In this document: in pieces, positions 48,001-55,788 of the stretch | Position numbering within the stretch: the stretch's first letter is position 1 | How the letters are laid out: every line of letters begins with the position of its first letter | Assembly (NCBI GenBank): GCA_002457675.1 | Contig: NTKK01000008.1 | Coordinates: 28,387 to 92,386 of the forward strand | DNA: 64,000 nucleotides | Source: Bacteroidetes bacterium MED-G17 | GTDB lineage: Bacteria; Bacteroidota; Bacteroidia; NS11-12g; UBA9320 | Reading direction: 5' to 3' | Made by a program: the position numbers and the translations under genes | Notes under the pieces: model-generated | What the model saw: the letters and a program-made list of their open reading frames with translations, nothing else | What the model was told of the DNA's origin: nothing | The model's database searches: none

Positions 48001-48495
48001 CATGAGCAACTTTTTATTCTTAATGATTACTACCGAGCCAATTTAAACAGCTACCAAAGTGGGAAAATAAAATTTCCTTTAAGTGAAATAGCAGAAGGAG
48101 AACATACCATACATCTCAAAGTTTGGGATGTATCTAACAACTCGTTTGAAACAAAAACCAATTTTGTTGTAGGTGCTGAAGATAAACTCGAAATTGCCCA
48201 TGTCAAAAATTTCCCCAATCCATTTAGCACTTCGACTCAAATACAATTTGAACATAATCAAGCAGGAAAATGGATAGAAGTAGATTATCAAATTTATTCC
48301 ATTGCTGGAAAAAAAGTATTTAATACAAAAAAGACATTTGAAATAGCACCAACAAGAGTTGTATCTATTCTATGGGAAGGCCAAAATAATAACGAACAAA
48401 CTTTAGAAAGTGGTACTTACTTCTGTCGTATTTTTGTGAAAGATAAATACAACCGAATTACTCAAAAAACCCTAAAACTGATAATCTTACGTTAA
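45094..48495 (+). CDS. porU: Type IX secretion system sortase PorU
   Basis: 1133-aa gingipain-like C25 cysteine protease that removes the C-terminal sorting domain of T9SS cargo at the cell surface. Signal peptide at residues 1-26 (LALFFIFFYALNSFAQ). The catalytic His641 is in YIGHGGGNG and the catalytic Cys675 is in TATCELS. Its own C-terminal sorting-like domain starts at NFPNPFSTS (about 1046) and ends KLIILR. porV follows 29 nt later, an association seen across the phylum, so the two form an operon. Confidence 0.96.
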   Translation: MIYIKKIRPVVLALFFIFFYALNSFAQKSPLSSGTWHKISIIEDGIYNLTPLLIEQFGDGIELNKIQLYGNGKGMLSEVIAEADKSILTEIPLLEIDKNQNGLLDGNDQVLFFGLGPHQWNYDSTNQDFTHEYNIYRNENFYFFTHGLKNGKRLQNVGNGAQLNPTRKIHKHKFLVFHEQDEVNVAKSGRMWVGDEINSNRPKIFTFDINNLVKEDTIFFRSKIWVRSLVESSYSLKINGLTKSQKMVYKIPGSKDNIQAQINTENHSFKSKDNQIEVSYTYSIPDIASRAWIDYIELVASRNNILTAEQEVFLFPTKTNSEDITISFQNLANEDVNVWDITDFNSPKVQSFLNGTFDFNVSNTKPLRKYISFSNPRQAEYVGKIENQNLISISATDYLMIYHPNFKTETERLAEFHRNQYAYDVKCINIFNIYNEFSSGGQDVVAIRNFIKSVYDKGAAEAKPLRYVLFMGDASYDFKERLDGNTNFVPSYQSINSIDPIASYPSDDFFAILEDDEGYWGFQNVAESLDIGVGRFPVKTAIEAKTVVDKIIHYHQSETFGKWRNNIVFLGDDEDGNKFFNDVENFSNEIYQKHPEINVQKIYLDAYPQVSFGSGNKYPEVNDAVNRSIEQGTLIFNYIGHGGGNGMAHERVVTRAQINEWKNYDKLPLFVTATCELSQHDDPAQVSPGELILLNPNGGAIGLITTSRVVTLTVNRNLNDKIYRDNIFAKKDGERPSLGDVFMKIKNNSFRAVNQRNFILLGDPGMQLAYPKKNVFITHVNGQKVEEFKDTIGALGKVSIEGIVADNDSIMISNYDGTLNATVYDKFQTFQTLGNDPGSKIDAFSLQNSSIYNGRTEIQDGKFKFSFIVPKDISYQFGKGKISLYAFNTEEDANGFENQIVVGGSSDESIFDTMGPQVRLFLNDSTWKNGGFTNPNPTLLADIYDINGINTVGSGIGKDIVAILDKNTEHEQLFILNDYYRANLNSYQSGKIKFPLSEIAEGEHTIHLKVWDVSNNSFETKTNFVVGAEDKLEIAHVKNFPNPFSTSTQIQFEHNQAGKWIEVDYQIYSIAGKKVFNTKKTFEIAPTRVVSILWEGQNNNEQTLESGTYFCRIFVKDKYNRITQKTLKLIILR

Positions 48496-48524
48496 ACCAC
48501 AATATTTTATTTAATTTGTTCTAA

Positions 48525-49697
48525 ATGAGAAATATTTGTTCATCTCTATTCGCTTCTGTAATAATCCTTGGTTTAACTTTCAACTTAGTCCAAGCTCAAG
48601 TTACGTCTAAGGATCAATTGTTAGGCCAACGAAACGTCGTCACGACATCCGTACCCTTTTTAACTATAGCTCCAGACGCACGATCGGCAGCCTTAGGTGA
48701 AGCTGGGGTAGCTTTAAAGCCGGATGCCAACGGAGCCTATTGGAATGCAGCTAAAATGGCTTTTATAGAAAGTGATGCAGGAATTTCTATATCAGCAACA
48801 CCATGGCTTAGAGAGCTTGTTCCAGATGTTTGGATCTATTATCTCTCGGGATACAAAAGAATTGGGGAGAAACAAAGGAGCACCCTGTCAGGTTCTATTC
48901 GCCATTTTACCCTCGGTGAAATACAATTTACGGACCAAGTTGGAAGTAGTTTGGGAAATTATGAGCCATATGAAACTGCCATTAGTGGTAATTATGCAAC
49001 CCAACTCTCGAAGCAATTCTCTGTAGGAGTTGGCCTTCGATTTATTGTATCAGACTTAGCCAAAGGTCAATATAGTGGCAATCAAGAGATAAAACCAGGA
49101 ATAGCAGGCTCCGGCGATATTGGCGTTTATTATAAAAATGAAATTGACTTAGGGGGGCGAGAATGGCAAATAGCTCTTGGAGGAAATATTTCCAACCTGG
49201 GCTCCAAAATTTCTTACACAACAAAAGCGGAAAGAGATTATATACCAACAAGCTTAAGATTGGGAGCCGCATTCACTAATATAATTGACGATTACAACTC
49301 TATCACCTTTTTGGTAGACATTAATAAACTTCTTGTTCCAACCCCACAATGGGATGATAGCACACAAAGATATTATCGGAAAGATGTGAATGTCTTGCAA
49401 GGTGTTTTTCAGTCCGTGGGTGATGCCCCAGGGGGCTTTCAAGAAGAGCTAAATGAATTAATGTATTCGGTAGGATTTGAATATTGGTATGACAAACAAT
49501 TTGCCCTGAGAGCAGGCTATTTCAATGAGCATAAAAATAAAGGAGGGCGTAACTTTGGAACAATTGGTGCAGGTCTTAAAATGAATAAAATTGGTGTTGA
49601 CGCAGCTTATTTAATTCCACTAGCACAAAGGCATCCTCTTCAGGGCACCATTCGTTTCTCCGTCGCAGTCGATTTAGGCGTAATATCAACTGATTAA
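48525..49697 (+). CDS. porV: Type IX secretion system outer membrane protein PorV
   Basis: 390-aa FadL-like beta-barrel that collects cargo from the SprA translocon and delivers it to PorU in the attachment complex. Signal peptide ends at VQAQ. The conserved opening TTSVPFLTIAPDARSAALGEAG and ANGAYWNAAKMA are diagnostic, as is the C-terminal GTIRFSVAVDLGV strand. It is the second gene of the porUV operon. A TTAATTTG box ends 6 nt before its ATG, so it may also have its own promoter. Confidence 0.96.
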   Translation: MRNICSSLFASVIILGLTFNLVQAQVTSKDQLLGQRNVVTTSVPFLTIAPDARSAALGEAGVALKPDANGAYWNAAKMAFIESDAGISISATPWLRELVPDVWIYYLSGYKRIGEKQRSTLSGSIRHFTLGEIQFTDQVGSSLGNYEPYETAISGNYATQLSKQFSVGVGLRFIVSDLAKGQYSGNQEIKPGIAGSGDIGVYYKNEIDLGGREWQIALGGNISNLGSKISYTTKAERDYIPTSLRLGAAFTNIIDDYNSITFLVDINKLLVPTPQWDDSTQRYYRKDVNVLQGVFQSVGDAPGGFQEELNELMYSVGFEYWYDKQFALRAGYFNEHKNKGGRNFGTIGAGLKMNKIGVDAAYLIPLAQRHPLQGTIRFSVAVDLGVISTD

Positions 49698-49790
49698 TCG
49701 AGCAGCAATTTATTTATATAAATTAAGAATAACCCTTGGTTGTTTTTTTTTATTAAGATTGCATTCGCAAAGTTCACGCCAGCGATTGAT

Positions 49791-51152
49791 ATGAGTTTGA
49801 TTACAAATAAGCATATTTTTTCACTTCAGGAATTAATGGATAGAATAATCAAAAAAAATCCAAATCAACCTGAATTTCATCAGGCCGTTTTGGAGGTATT
49901 TGAGTCCATTTTACCTTTTGTTGTTAAAAACAAGAAATACGCAAAAAGAACTCTTTTGGAAATCATGTCTGAACCAGAAAGAACCATCGGTTTTCGAATT
50001 AGTTGGCAAAATGACGAAGGAAATATCGAAGTCAACAAAGGTTATCGCGTTCAAATGAGCAGTTCAATAGGTCCTTATAAAGGTGGCCTTCGATTTCATC
50101 CAAGCGTCAACCTTAGTATTTTGAAATTTTTAGCATTTGAACAAATTTTCAAAAATAGTCTTACGTCCCTTCCACTCGGTGCTGGAAAAGGTGGGTCGGA
50201 TTTTGACCCTAAAGGAAAAAGTGATAATGAAATTCGAAGATTTTGTCAAAACTTCATGACTGAATTATATCGTCACATTGGAGATAGCACAGACATACCT
50301 GCGGGTGATATTGGTGTAGGTGCAAGGGAAATTGGCTACCTTTTTGGCCAATACAAAAAAATAACCAATCAATTTAATGGCGTACTAACAGGGAAAACAT
50401 ATGGTTGGGGCGGAAGTTTAATCCGACCCGAAGCCACCGGATATGGATGTGTTTATTTCACCCAACATCTTCTAAAAGATCGAAATGAGGACCTTGAAGG
50501 CCAAAAAATTGGGATTTCTGGAAGTGGAAACGTTGCGCAATACGCTGCAGAAAAAGCAATAGAACTTGGGGGTATTGTCCAAACACTTAGCGATTCTAAA
50601 GGGGTTGTTTATGCCGAAAATGGATTGAAACAAGAACACATCGAGTTTACTAAAATTCTTAAAAATGAAAAACGAGGAAGAATTAAGGAATTGGCAGATC
50701 ATTTTGATGGAATCAAATATTTTGAAAGCGAAAAACCTTGGCGATTTCCACTAAGCATTGCTTTGCCTAGTGCAACCCAAAATGAATTAAATCTTGGAGA
50801 AGTAAATTCTTTAGTCTCTAATGGATTAAAATATGTCGTTGAAGGCGCCAATATGCCGACTACACCCGATGCCATCTCTTTTCTGCATGCCAATAATGTT
50901 GCTTATGGTCCGGGAAAAGCAAGTAACGCAGGAGGCGTAGCTACTAGCGGTCTTGAAATGAGTCAGAATGCGCTTAAACTTCATTGGTCAAGTCAAGAAG
51001 TAGATCAAAAACTACAAGGAATCATGACCAATATTCATGCCCAATGTAAAGAATTTGGAAGTGAATCAGGTAGTATAAATTATGCGAAAGGAGCAAATAT
51101 TGCAGGTTTTGTGCGTGTTGCAGATGCTATGCTAGATCAGGGTCTGGCTTAA
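49791..51152 (+). CDS. gdhA: NADP-specific glutamate dehydrogenase
   Basis: 453-aa enzyme interconverting 2-oxoglutarate plus ammonia and glutamate. The ATG at 49791 (MSLITNKHIFSLQELMDRI) fits the family; the track start adds 17 residues. Substrate and catalytic motifs are GPYKGGLRFHPSVN, LPLGAGKGGSDFDP (catalytic Lys) and DIPAGDIGVGAREIGY, and the Rossmann segment is GISGSGNVAQYAA. The GWGGSLIRPEATGYG region is of the hexameric small-subunit NADP type, used for ammonia assimilation. It is followed 50 nt later by the TonB receptor. Confidence 0.95.
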   Translation: MSLITNKHIFSLQELMDRIIKKNPNQPEFHQAVLEVFESILPFVVKNKKYAKRTLLEIMSEPERTIGFRISWQNDEGNIEVNKGYRVQMSSSIGPYKGGLRFHPSVNLSILKFLAFEQIFKNSLTSLPLGAGKGGSDFDPKGKSDNEIRRFCQNFMTELYRHIGDSTDIPAGDIGVGAREIGYLFGQYKKITNQFNGVLTGKTYGWGGSLIRPEATGYGCVYFTQHLLKDRNEDLEGQKIGISGSGNVAQYAAEKAIELGGIVQTLSDSKGVVYAENGLKQEHIEFTKILKNEKRGRIKELADHFDGIKYFESEKPWRFPLSIALPSATQNELNLGEVNSLVSNGLKYVVEGANMPTTPDAISFLHANNVAYGPGKASNAGGVATSGLEMSQNALKLHWSSQEVDQKLQGIMTNIHAQCKEFGSESGSINYAKGANIAGFVRVADAMLDQGLA

Positions 51153-51187
51153 TCTACATTTTATTAAGACTAGTTAAAAATAAAGGC

Positions 51188-51195
51188 TAGTTTTG
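51188..51195 (+). promoter_or_regulatory. -7 promoter box TAGTTTTG upstream of the TonB receptor
   Basis: Exact TAnnTTTG match ending 7 nt before the ATG at 51203. It separates this gene transcriptionally from gdhA and again implies a very short leader. Confidence 0.45.
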
Positions 51196-51202
51196 CGCAG
51201 CA

Positions 51203-53395
51203 ATGAGATTGTTTTTATTTAGTCTTATTCTAGTTGTAAATGGCGTATTGACCCAACGTATTTACGCCACACAGATAGACACCTTAAAAAACAATGGTAA
51301 AGGTACACATCTGCTTGACAGCTTTTTATTTTGTCAAAAAAAATCCAACTTTTCACTAAAAGGGCTTTATAATGGTCAAATTTTTGAAGGTAAAAACAGC
51401 CATTTATTGATGCCTGACGCACAGAGAACACAAAACTTCAATAATCTTTCACGTTCTATATTCAAAGAAATTCCCGGATTGAATATTTGGGAATACGATG
51501 GAAGCGGTGTACAGATCAATATTGGTGCGAGAGGATTAAGCCCAAATCGAAATAGCAATATAAACACACGTCAAAACGGATACGATATAAGTGCAGACGC
51601 ATATGGATATCCTGAAGCTTATTTTTCACCTCCTGCTGAAGCATTGCAAAAAATCGTATTTTCTCGGGGCTCTTTTGGTCTTCAGAACGGACCTCATTTT
51701 GGAGGTTCGTTGGATTTTATAATCAAAGAAGGCGAAAAAGATAAATTGAAGCTTAGTGAGCATATTACCTATGGTAGTAACAACTTCAGAAAAAGCTATA
51801 CAAGTCTAGGAGGTTCACTAAAAAATTGGAAATACTTTGGGTACTTTCAAAAGCTACAAACCAATGGCTTTATACCTCGAAGTAAATTAGACCAAAATGT
51901 CCTTTACTTATCTTCAAAATACACATCTCCTAATCATTGGGACATTGCTACCCAATATACAAACATGAATTACTTGACACAGCAACCAGGTGGATTAACA
52001 GATAGCTTATTTAAAGCGAACCCCTATCAAGGGAACAGAAGTAGGAACTGGATGTCTGTAAATTGGCATCTATTCGGTCTAATTTTTAATAAATATTTTA
52101 ATGAAAAGAATACCTTTAATTTGAGATTATTTGCGCTGGATGCGAATAGAAAACAAGTTGGAACAATCAACCTTACGCCTGAAAAGTATGATGATTATAA
52201 TATAAATAGAGACCTAAAAGTTGGTAATTTTAATAACCTTGGCTTTGAAGCAAGATATTCTAGCGAATACAAGATTAGATCTTATAATAATAGCCTATTA
52301 ATGGGCATCAGGTTATTCAGTGGTGAAACCTCCGACCAAAGAGGTTTTTCAACTGCTGGAGATGAGGTAGATTTTGATTTTCTAAATACCAATTATGTCG
52401 GAAATTCTAGCTTTTTGTGCCCCAGTATTAATTCATCATTTTTTGCAGAAAATATTTTTAGAATTAACAATTCTCTGTCCATCACCCCGGGTATTCGATA
52501 CGAATTTCTACAAACTGAAGTGAATGGCTATTTTTTGGATGGACGAGATACAGGAATCTTCACAATAGAGAACACAGAAAAATCGAATAGAGACTTCCCT
52601 TTGTTTGGGATAGGCATAAACCAAAAATTAAAATCACTTGAATTACAATTAAACTTTACACAAAATTACAGAGCCGTAAATTTTTCAGACGTAATTATTA
52701 GAAACCCCAACTTATTAATTGATTCGGAATTGAAAGACGAGTCTGGGTTTAATTTTGATATCGTTTTAAGAGGATTTTTAAAGCCAAATAAAGTTTACAT
52801 CAATTTTGGCTTATTTTATTTGGATTATAGGGACATTATCGGCACTGGTGAAATAACGAACCAAGAAAATATCTCGCAACCTTTCAAGACCAATATAGGT
52901 CAAGCGTATTCTAGAGGAATCGAGTCTCTTTGCAAAGTCTTTTTTGATTCCCCTTTTTCTGAAAAGAGTCGCTCTTCTATTTTTTTCAACTACAGCTTCA
53001 TACAAGGGAAATATACGAAAGGAAATGAATCCTACGTAGGTAACCAATTGGAATACTTATCGCCTCATATTTTAAAAACAGGTTTTTCACTATCGATAGG
53101 TAAAAGACTAACATTGAATTATCAATATTCTTATCAGAGTAAACAATTTTCTGATGCAAAAAACACCCTCTCTTCTTCCAATGGATTGGTAGGAATAATC
53201 CCCTCCTTTTCTTTACATGATTGTTCTATCGCCTACAAACTGAATAATTGTGTAGTAAAATTTAGTGGAAACAATTTACTCAATAAATCATATTTCACTA
53301 GGAGAGCTCCGGGATTCCCTGGTCCAGGTATAATTTCTGGTATTCCAAGAAGTTTATTTGCGACAATTAACTATAATATTTCTGCGTTAAAATAA
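51203..53395 (+). CDS. TonB-dependent receptor, FecA-like
   Basis: 730-aa outer-membrane receptor: signal peptide (residues 1-23), plug domain with SRSIFKEIPGLNIWEYDGSG and NIGARGLSPNRNSN, the RQNGYDISADAYGYPE segment typical of Fe(III)-dicitrate FecA-type receptors, and a 22-strand barrel ending in an aromatic-rich C-terminal strand. The carboxypeptidase-like N-terminal domain common in Bacteroidota receptors is absent, as is a SusD partner. An iron chelate is the likely substrate. No TonB box, FecI/FecR or transport genes are adjacent. It ends at a strong terminator. Confidence 0.88.
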   Translation: MRLFLFSLILVVNGVLTQRIYATQIDTLKNNGKGTHLLDSFLFCQKKSNFSLKGLYNGQIFEGKNSHLLMPDAQRTQNFNNLSRSIFKEIPGLNIWEYDGSGVQINIGARGLSPNRNSNINTRQNGYDISADAYGYPEAYFSPPAEALQKIVFSRGSFGLQNGPHFGGSLDFIIKEGEKDKLKLSEHITYGSNNFRKSYTSLGGSLKNWKYFGYFQKLQTNGFIPRSKLDQNVLYLSSKYTSPNHWDIATQYTNMNYLTQQPGGLTDSLFKANPYQGNRSRNWMSVNWHLFGLIFNKYFNEKNTFNLRLFALDANRKQVGTINLTPEKYDDYNINRDLKVGNFNNLGFEARYSSEYKIRSYNNSLLMGIRLFSGETSDQRGFSTAGDEVDFDFLNTNYVGNSSFLCPSINSSFFAENIFRINNSLSITPGIRYEFLQTEVNGYFLDGRDTGIFTIENTEKSNRDFPLFGIGINQKLKSLELQLNFTQNYRAVNFSDVIIRNPNLLIDSELKDESGFNFDIVLRGFLKPNKVYINFGLFYLDYRDIIGTGEITNQENISQPFKTNIGQAYSRGIESLCKVFFDSPFSEKSRSSIFFNYSFIQGKYTKGNESYVGNQLEYLSPHILKTGFSLSIGKRLTLNYQYSYQSKQFSDAKNTLSSSNGLVGIIPSFSLHDCSIAYKLNNCVVKFSGNNLLNKSYFTRRAPGFPGPGIISGIPRSLFATINYNISALK

Positions 53396-53428
53396 AAAAG
53401 GGCAGAAATAATATTTCTGCCCTTTTTT
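53394..53428. terminator. Strong bidirectional terminator
   Basis: Perfect stem AAAGGGCAGAAAT/ATTTCTGCCCTTT with an AAT loop, flanked by A and T runs. It serves the TonB receptor (+) and the convergent beta-barrel gene (-). Confidence 0.92.
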
Positions 53429-53454
53429 GTATTGAATAAACACAATTATGAGAA

Positions 53455-54129
53455 TTAAAATCCCCAACCAATAGTGATTTGAGCGTTCGGAATGTATGGG
53501 GCCGAATTAAACTCTCTTCTTATATTTTCACTTCTGTTTATCGAATTTGGAGTGGATACCGTATTTGTGTTCACATCAAATCCTGGAAGTCTAATTAAAC
53601 CAATATCAAATCCTAATTGTAAACCTTTAACCGGTCTTAATCCATAGCCAGCACCCAGGAAAACAAAAGGACCACCCCCGGTTATTTGGTAAGAGTTTTG
53701 GTCCGGATCTTGAAGTGTGCCTGACAATCTTCCAACTCCTGCACCAGCGGCCAATCTTACACCTTGTGCTTTTTCAAAAGGTCTATATTGTAAGATTCCT
53801 CCGGCCCATGAACTTGAATTATTTTCGTCACCGAGTTTTCCAGTAAATGCAATTTCATTGTTGCCATCCAAATCACCAATTTCAAGGTCATCACCTGAAA
53901 ATTCTATTTCCTGTGCTTGGCCATAGAAAGCAACAAATGTCGTTTTTTTAGATACTTGGTGACCAAATGCCAATCCACCCCCTGGGATTGGTCCCGAGAT
54001 ATTGATACTTACTGAATTTTCTGCATATTCTCTGTCTTTTTTCCAAAATGCAAACTTATCTTGAGCAAAGCTGCTTAATCCAAAGCAACCAACAAGAACC
54101 AAACTTAAACTGTATTTTAATATACGCAT
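53455..54129 (-). CDS. Outer-membrane beta-barrel protein
   Basis: 224-aa protein with a cleavable signal peptide (YSLSLVLVGCFGLSSFAQ) and a mature part of alternating amphipathic strands ending in NAQITIGWGF, the aromatic C-terminus of a small OMP. Gly-rich turns (LAAGAGVGRLSG, FLGAGYGLRP) fit an eight-stranded barrel. No family is named. An Asp/Glu-rich loop near residues 78-95 (FSGDDLEIGDLDGNNE) could bind divalent cations. It shares the bidirectional terminator with the TonB receptor. Confidence 0.78.
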   Translation of the reverse strand: MRILKYSLSLVLVGCFGLSSFAQDKFAFWKKDREYAENSVSINISGPIPGGGLAFGHQVSKKTTFVAFYGQAQEIEFSGDDLEIGDLDGNNEIAFTGKLGDENNSSSWAGGILQYRPFEKAQGVRLAAGAGVGRLSGTLQDPDQNSYQITGGGPFVFLGAGYGLRPVKGLQLGFDIGLIRLPGFDVNTNTVSTPNSINRSENIRREFNSAPYIPNAQITIGWGF

Positions 54130-54170
54130 AAGTGCAAGATAATTTATTAAACAATAATTACCAATTGAAT

Positions 54171-54205
54171 AAAAAAAGCCCTATGGCATTCCACAGGGCT
54201 TTTTA
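54171..54205 (-). terminator. Rho-independent terminator
   Basis: Stem GCCCTATGG/CCACAGGGC with one mismatch and a CATT loop, flanked by A7 and T5. On the minus strand it follows the 235-aa gene and precedes the beta-barrel gene. Confidence 0.8.
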
Positions 54206-54227
54206 AAAATCCTTGATTAATTTATTT

Positions 54228-54935
54228 CTAGTTTTCAGGAAGATTCCAAGCACCTAATATAGTTCTTGTTATAGTCAAAAGATTGGAATTTGCAGAGGTT
54301 GCAGCGGCAAATTTTCCAAAGCCTTCAGATTGATAGAATTCACTTGAACACTTCATATAAGTTGCAAAATTTTTGAAGTTTCCAGTGATGTAATGTGAAA
54401 TCTCGCCCTCTTGCCCAGCAAAAGCTTGGTGTATAGCAATTTCAGCATTGTATTTATCTAATATAGCTTGATTGTCTTTTATAAGTTGTGCAAAGGCAGT
54501 TCCTGTAGTTTGTGGGTTTATCGCTTTAATACCCCAAATACCTTGAAAGAAATTTCCCTCTTTATTGGTAGAATTTAGAAGTTGAGTACCATACTGTTGT
54601 CTTACACCTTCGACATTGGCAGACCAAAAAGACCACATTTTCATCCAGTCTTCGTTCTCAAAAATAGATTTGTAATCAAACAGCTTACCTAGATCATCCA
54701 AAGACTCTGTGTAAAATAAAATAGAGTGAGTGTGAGTTTGCTCACCTGCTTCTGCTTGAGTTAAAAACGCTGTTGGTAAACCTTTACCAGTTTCAGAAGC
54801 CATGAATTCTCCCCAAGTTTTAGAAAACTCTTCAACTTTAGCAGGTGGAACAGTAAAATCGAAATTTACCCAGGATTGTGCGAAGATGTTTAATGTAAAC
54901 ATCAAGGCAATAATTGTGACAGTTATTTTTCTCAT
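54228..54935 (-). CDS. Secreted protein of unknown function (235 aa)
   Basis: Signal peptide MRKITVTIIALMFTLNIFAQ followed by a mature soluble domain of about 215 aa, with alternating hydrophobic strands and helices (WVNFDFTVPPAKVEEFSKTWGEF) in what may be two tandem dimeric alpha/beta-barrel-like halves. It contains a single Cys. I do not recognise the family. It is monocistronic, with a terminator after it and a TATCTTTA near-match of the -7 box 4 nt before the ATG. Confidence 0.7.
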   Translation of the reverse strand: MRKITVTIIALMFTLNIFAQSWVNFDFTVPPAKVEEFSKTWGEFMASETGKGLPTAFLTQAEAGEQTHTHSILFYTESLDDLGKLFDYKSIFENEDWMKMWSFWSANVEGVRQQYGTQLLNSTNKEGNFFQGIWGIKAINPQTTGTAFAQLIKDNQAILDKYNAEIAIHQAFAGQEGEISHYITGNFKNFATYMKCSSEFYQSEGFGKFAAATSANSNLLTITRTILGAWNLPEN

Positions 54936-55029
54936 GGCATAAAGATAGCTGTAATTTTAAGAATGAAACGAAGCAGCAACTTTACAACTTCATCCCTTAA
55001 ACGCTATATTCAAATTAAAAAAAGTTTTT

Positions 55030-55067
55030 GTCTATATATCAAGCGATTAGAAGAAGCTTGACAAGAC
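55030..55067 (-). terminator. Possible terminator after the cold-shock gene
   Basis: On the minus strand TCAAGC/GCTTGA with an outer GTCT/AGAC pairing forms a stem about 50 nt after the cspA stop. A T7 run begins a few bases later. The loop is large, so this is tentative. Confidence 0.35.
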
Positions 55068-55115
55068 CCTAAATAAAAAAATAACGAAAAGTTAGTGTTG
55101 AAATAACTTTGTGAA

Positions 55116-55307
55116 CTACGCTTTTTTCACGTTCACCGCATTCTTTCCTCTTTTTCCGTCTTGTTCTTCAAAAGTGACATGGTCATCTTCTCTAACAGAG
55201 TCTACTAGACCTGACTTGTGAACGAAGACATCTTTTCCAGTTTCATCATCTTGAATGAACCCATAACCCTTTTCAGAATTAAAAAATTTTACTTTGCCTG
55301 TTTTCAT
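55116..55307 (-). CDS. Cold-shock domain protein (CspA family)
   Basis: 63-aa single cold-shock domain that binds single-stranded nucleic acid, acting as an RNA chaperone. RNP1 is KGYGFIQD and RNP2 is VFVHKSG; the MKTGKVKFFN opening and KNAVNVKKA end are canonical. It follows the 66-aa basic protein gene by 6 nt, so they are one operon; this pairing looks like a conserved Bacteroidota arrangement. Confidence 0.96.
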   Translation of the reverse strand: MKTGKVKFFNSEKGYGFIQDDETGKDVFVHKSGLVDSVREDDHVTFEEQDGKRGKNAVNVKKA

Positions 55308-55313
55308 TGGTAT

Positions 55314-55514
55314 TTATTTATTACTTGATTTTTGACTTTTTTGTTTCTCCATCTCGGATAGTTCGTCTTGAGATAGTGTTAGATTTTCTGGGGCACTTGC
55401 CCAATCAATTTCTAAACCTCCTTCAGAACTCCTTCTTTCCTCTTTTTTTTCAGCCTTTTGCTTTTTTTTTATTTTCTTATTTTTCTCTCTTTGCCTTTTA
55501 TTGAACGTGTCCAT
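55314..55514 (-). CDS. Small basic/charged protein upstream of cspA
   Basis: 66-aa protein: a very basic N-terminal half (MDTFNKRQREKNKKIKKKQK) and an acidic C-terminal half. An overlapping plus-strand ORF is a shadow. The MDTFNK-REK opening is one I associate with small proteins encoded ahead of cold-shock genes in Bacteroidota, which favours this frame as real. It is probably an unfolded RNA- or ribosome-associated polypeptide; that is a guess from composition only. Confidence 0.7.
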   Translation of the reverse strand: MDTFNKRQREKNKKIKKKQKAEKKEERRSSEGGLEIDWASAPENLTLSQDELSEMEKQKSQKSSNK

Positions 55515-55788
55515 ACACTATCTTTCTACTTTAAAACAATAAAAGAAATTTCGCTGGGGGTTTTCTTGAATTGAAATCTAATAGAGTGCAAATCTAAGGC
55601 TTTTGAGGTTCAATTACCCTAGTTATCATAAAATTATTTTTTATATCATCTATTCGTTGACGAATGTATGATTCCAAAAGATAAATTTTAAGTCATTTAT
55701 AGCACTTAAATTACTTTTAGATGCAAAAAATGTATTTAGCAATATTGATTGCACCATTTTTCTTAATACATTATATACAAGTTAATAT

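Noticed and set aside
49729-49750. AACC-CTT-GGTT hairpin followed by a T run after porV
   Set aside because: The stem is only 4-5 bp, too short to call a terminator with confidence, although the T9 run is suggestive.
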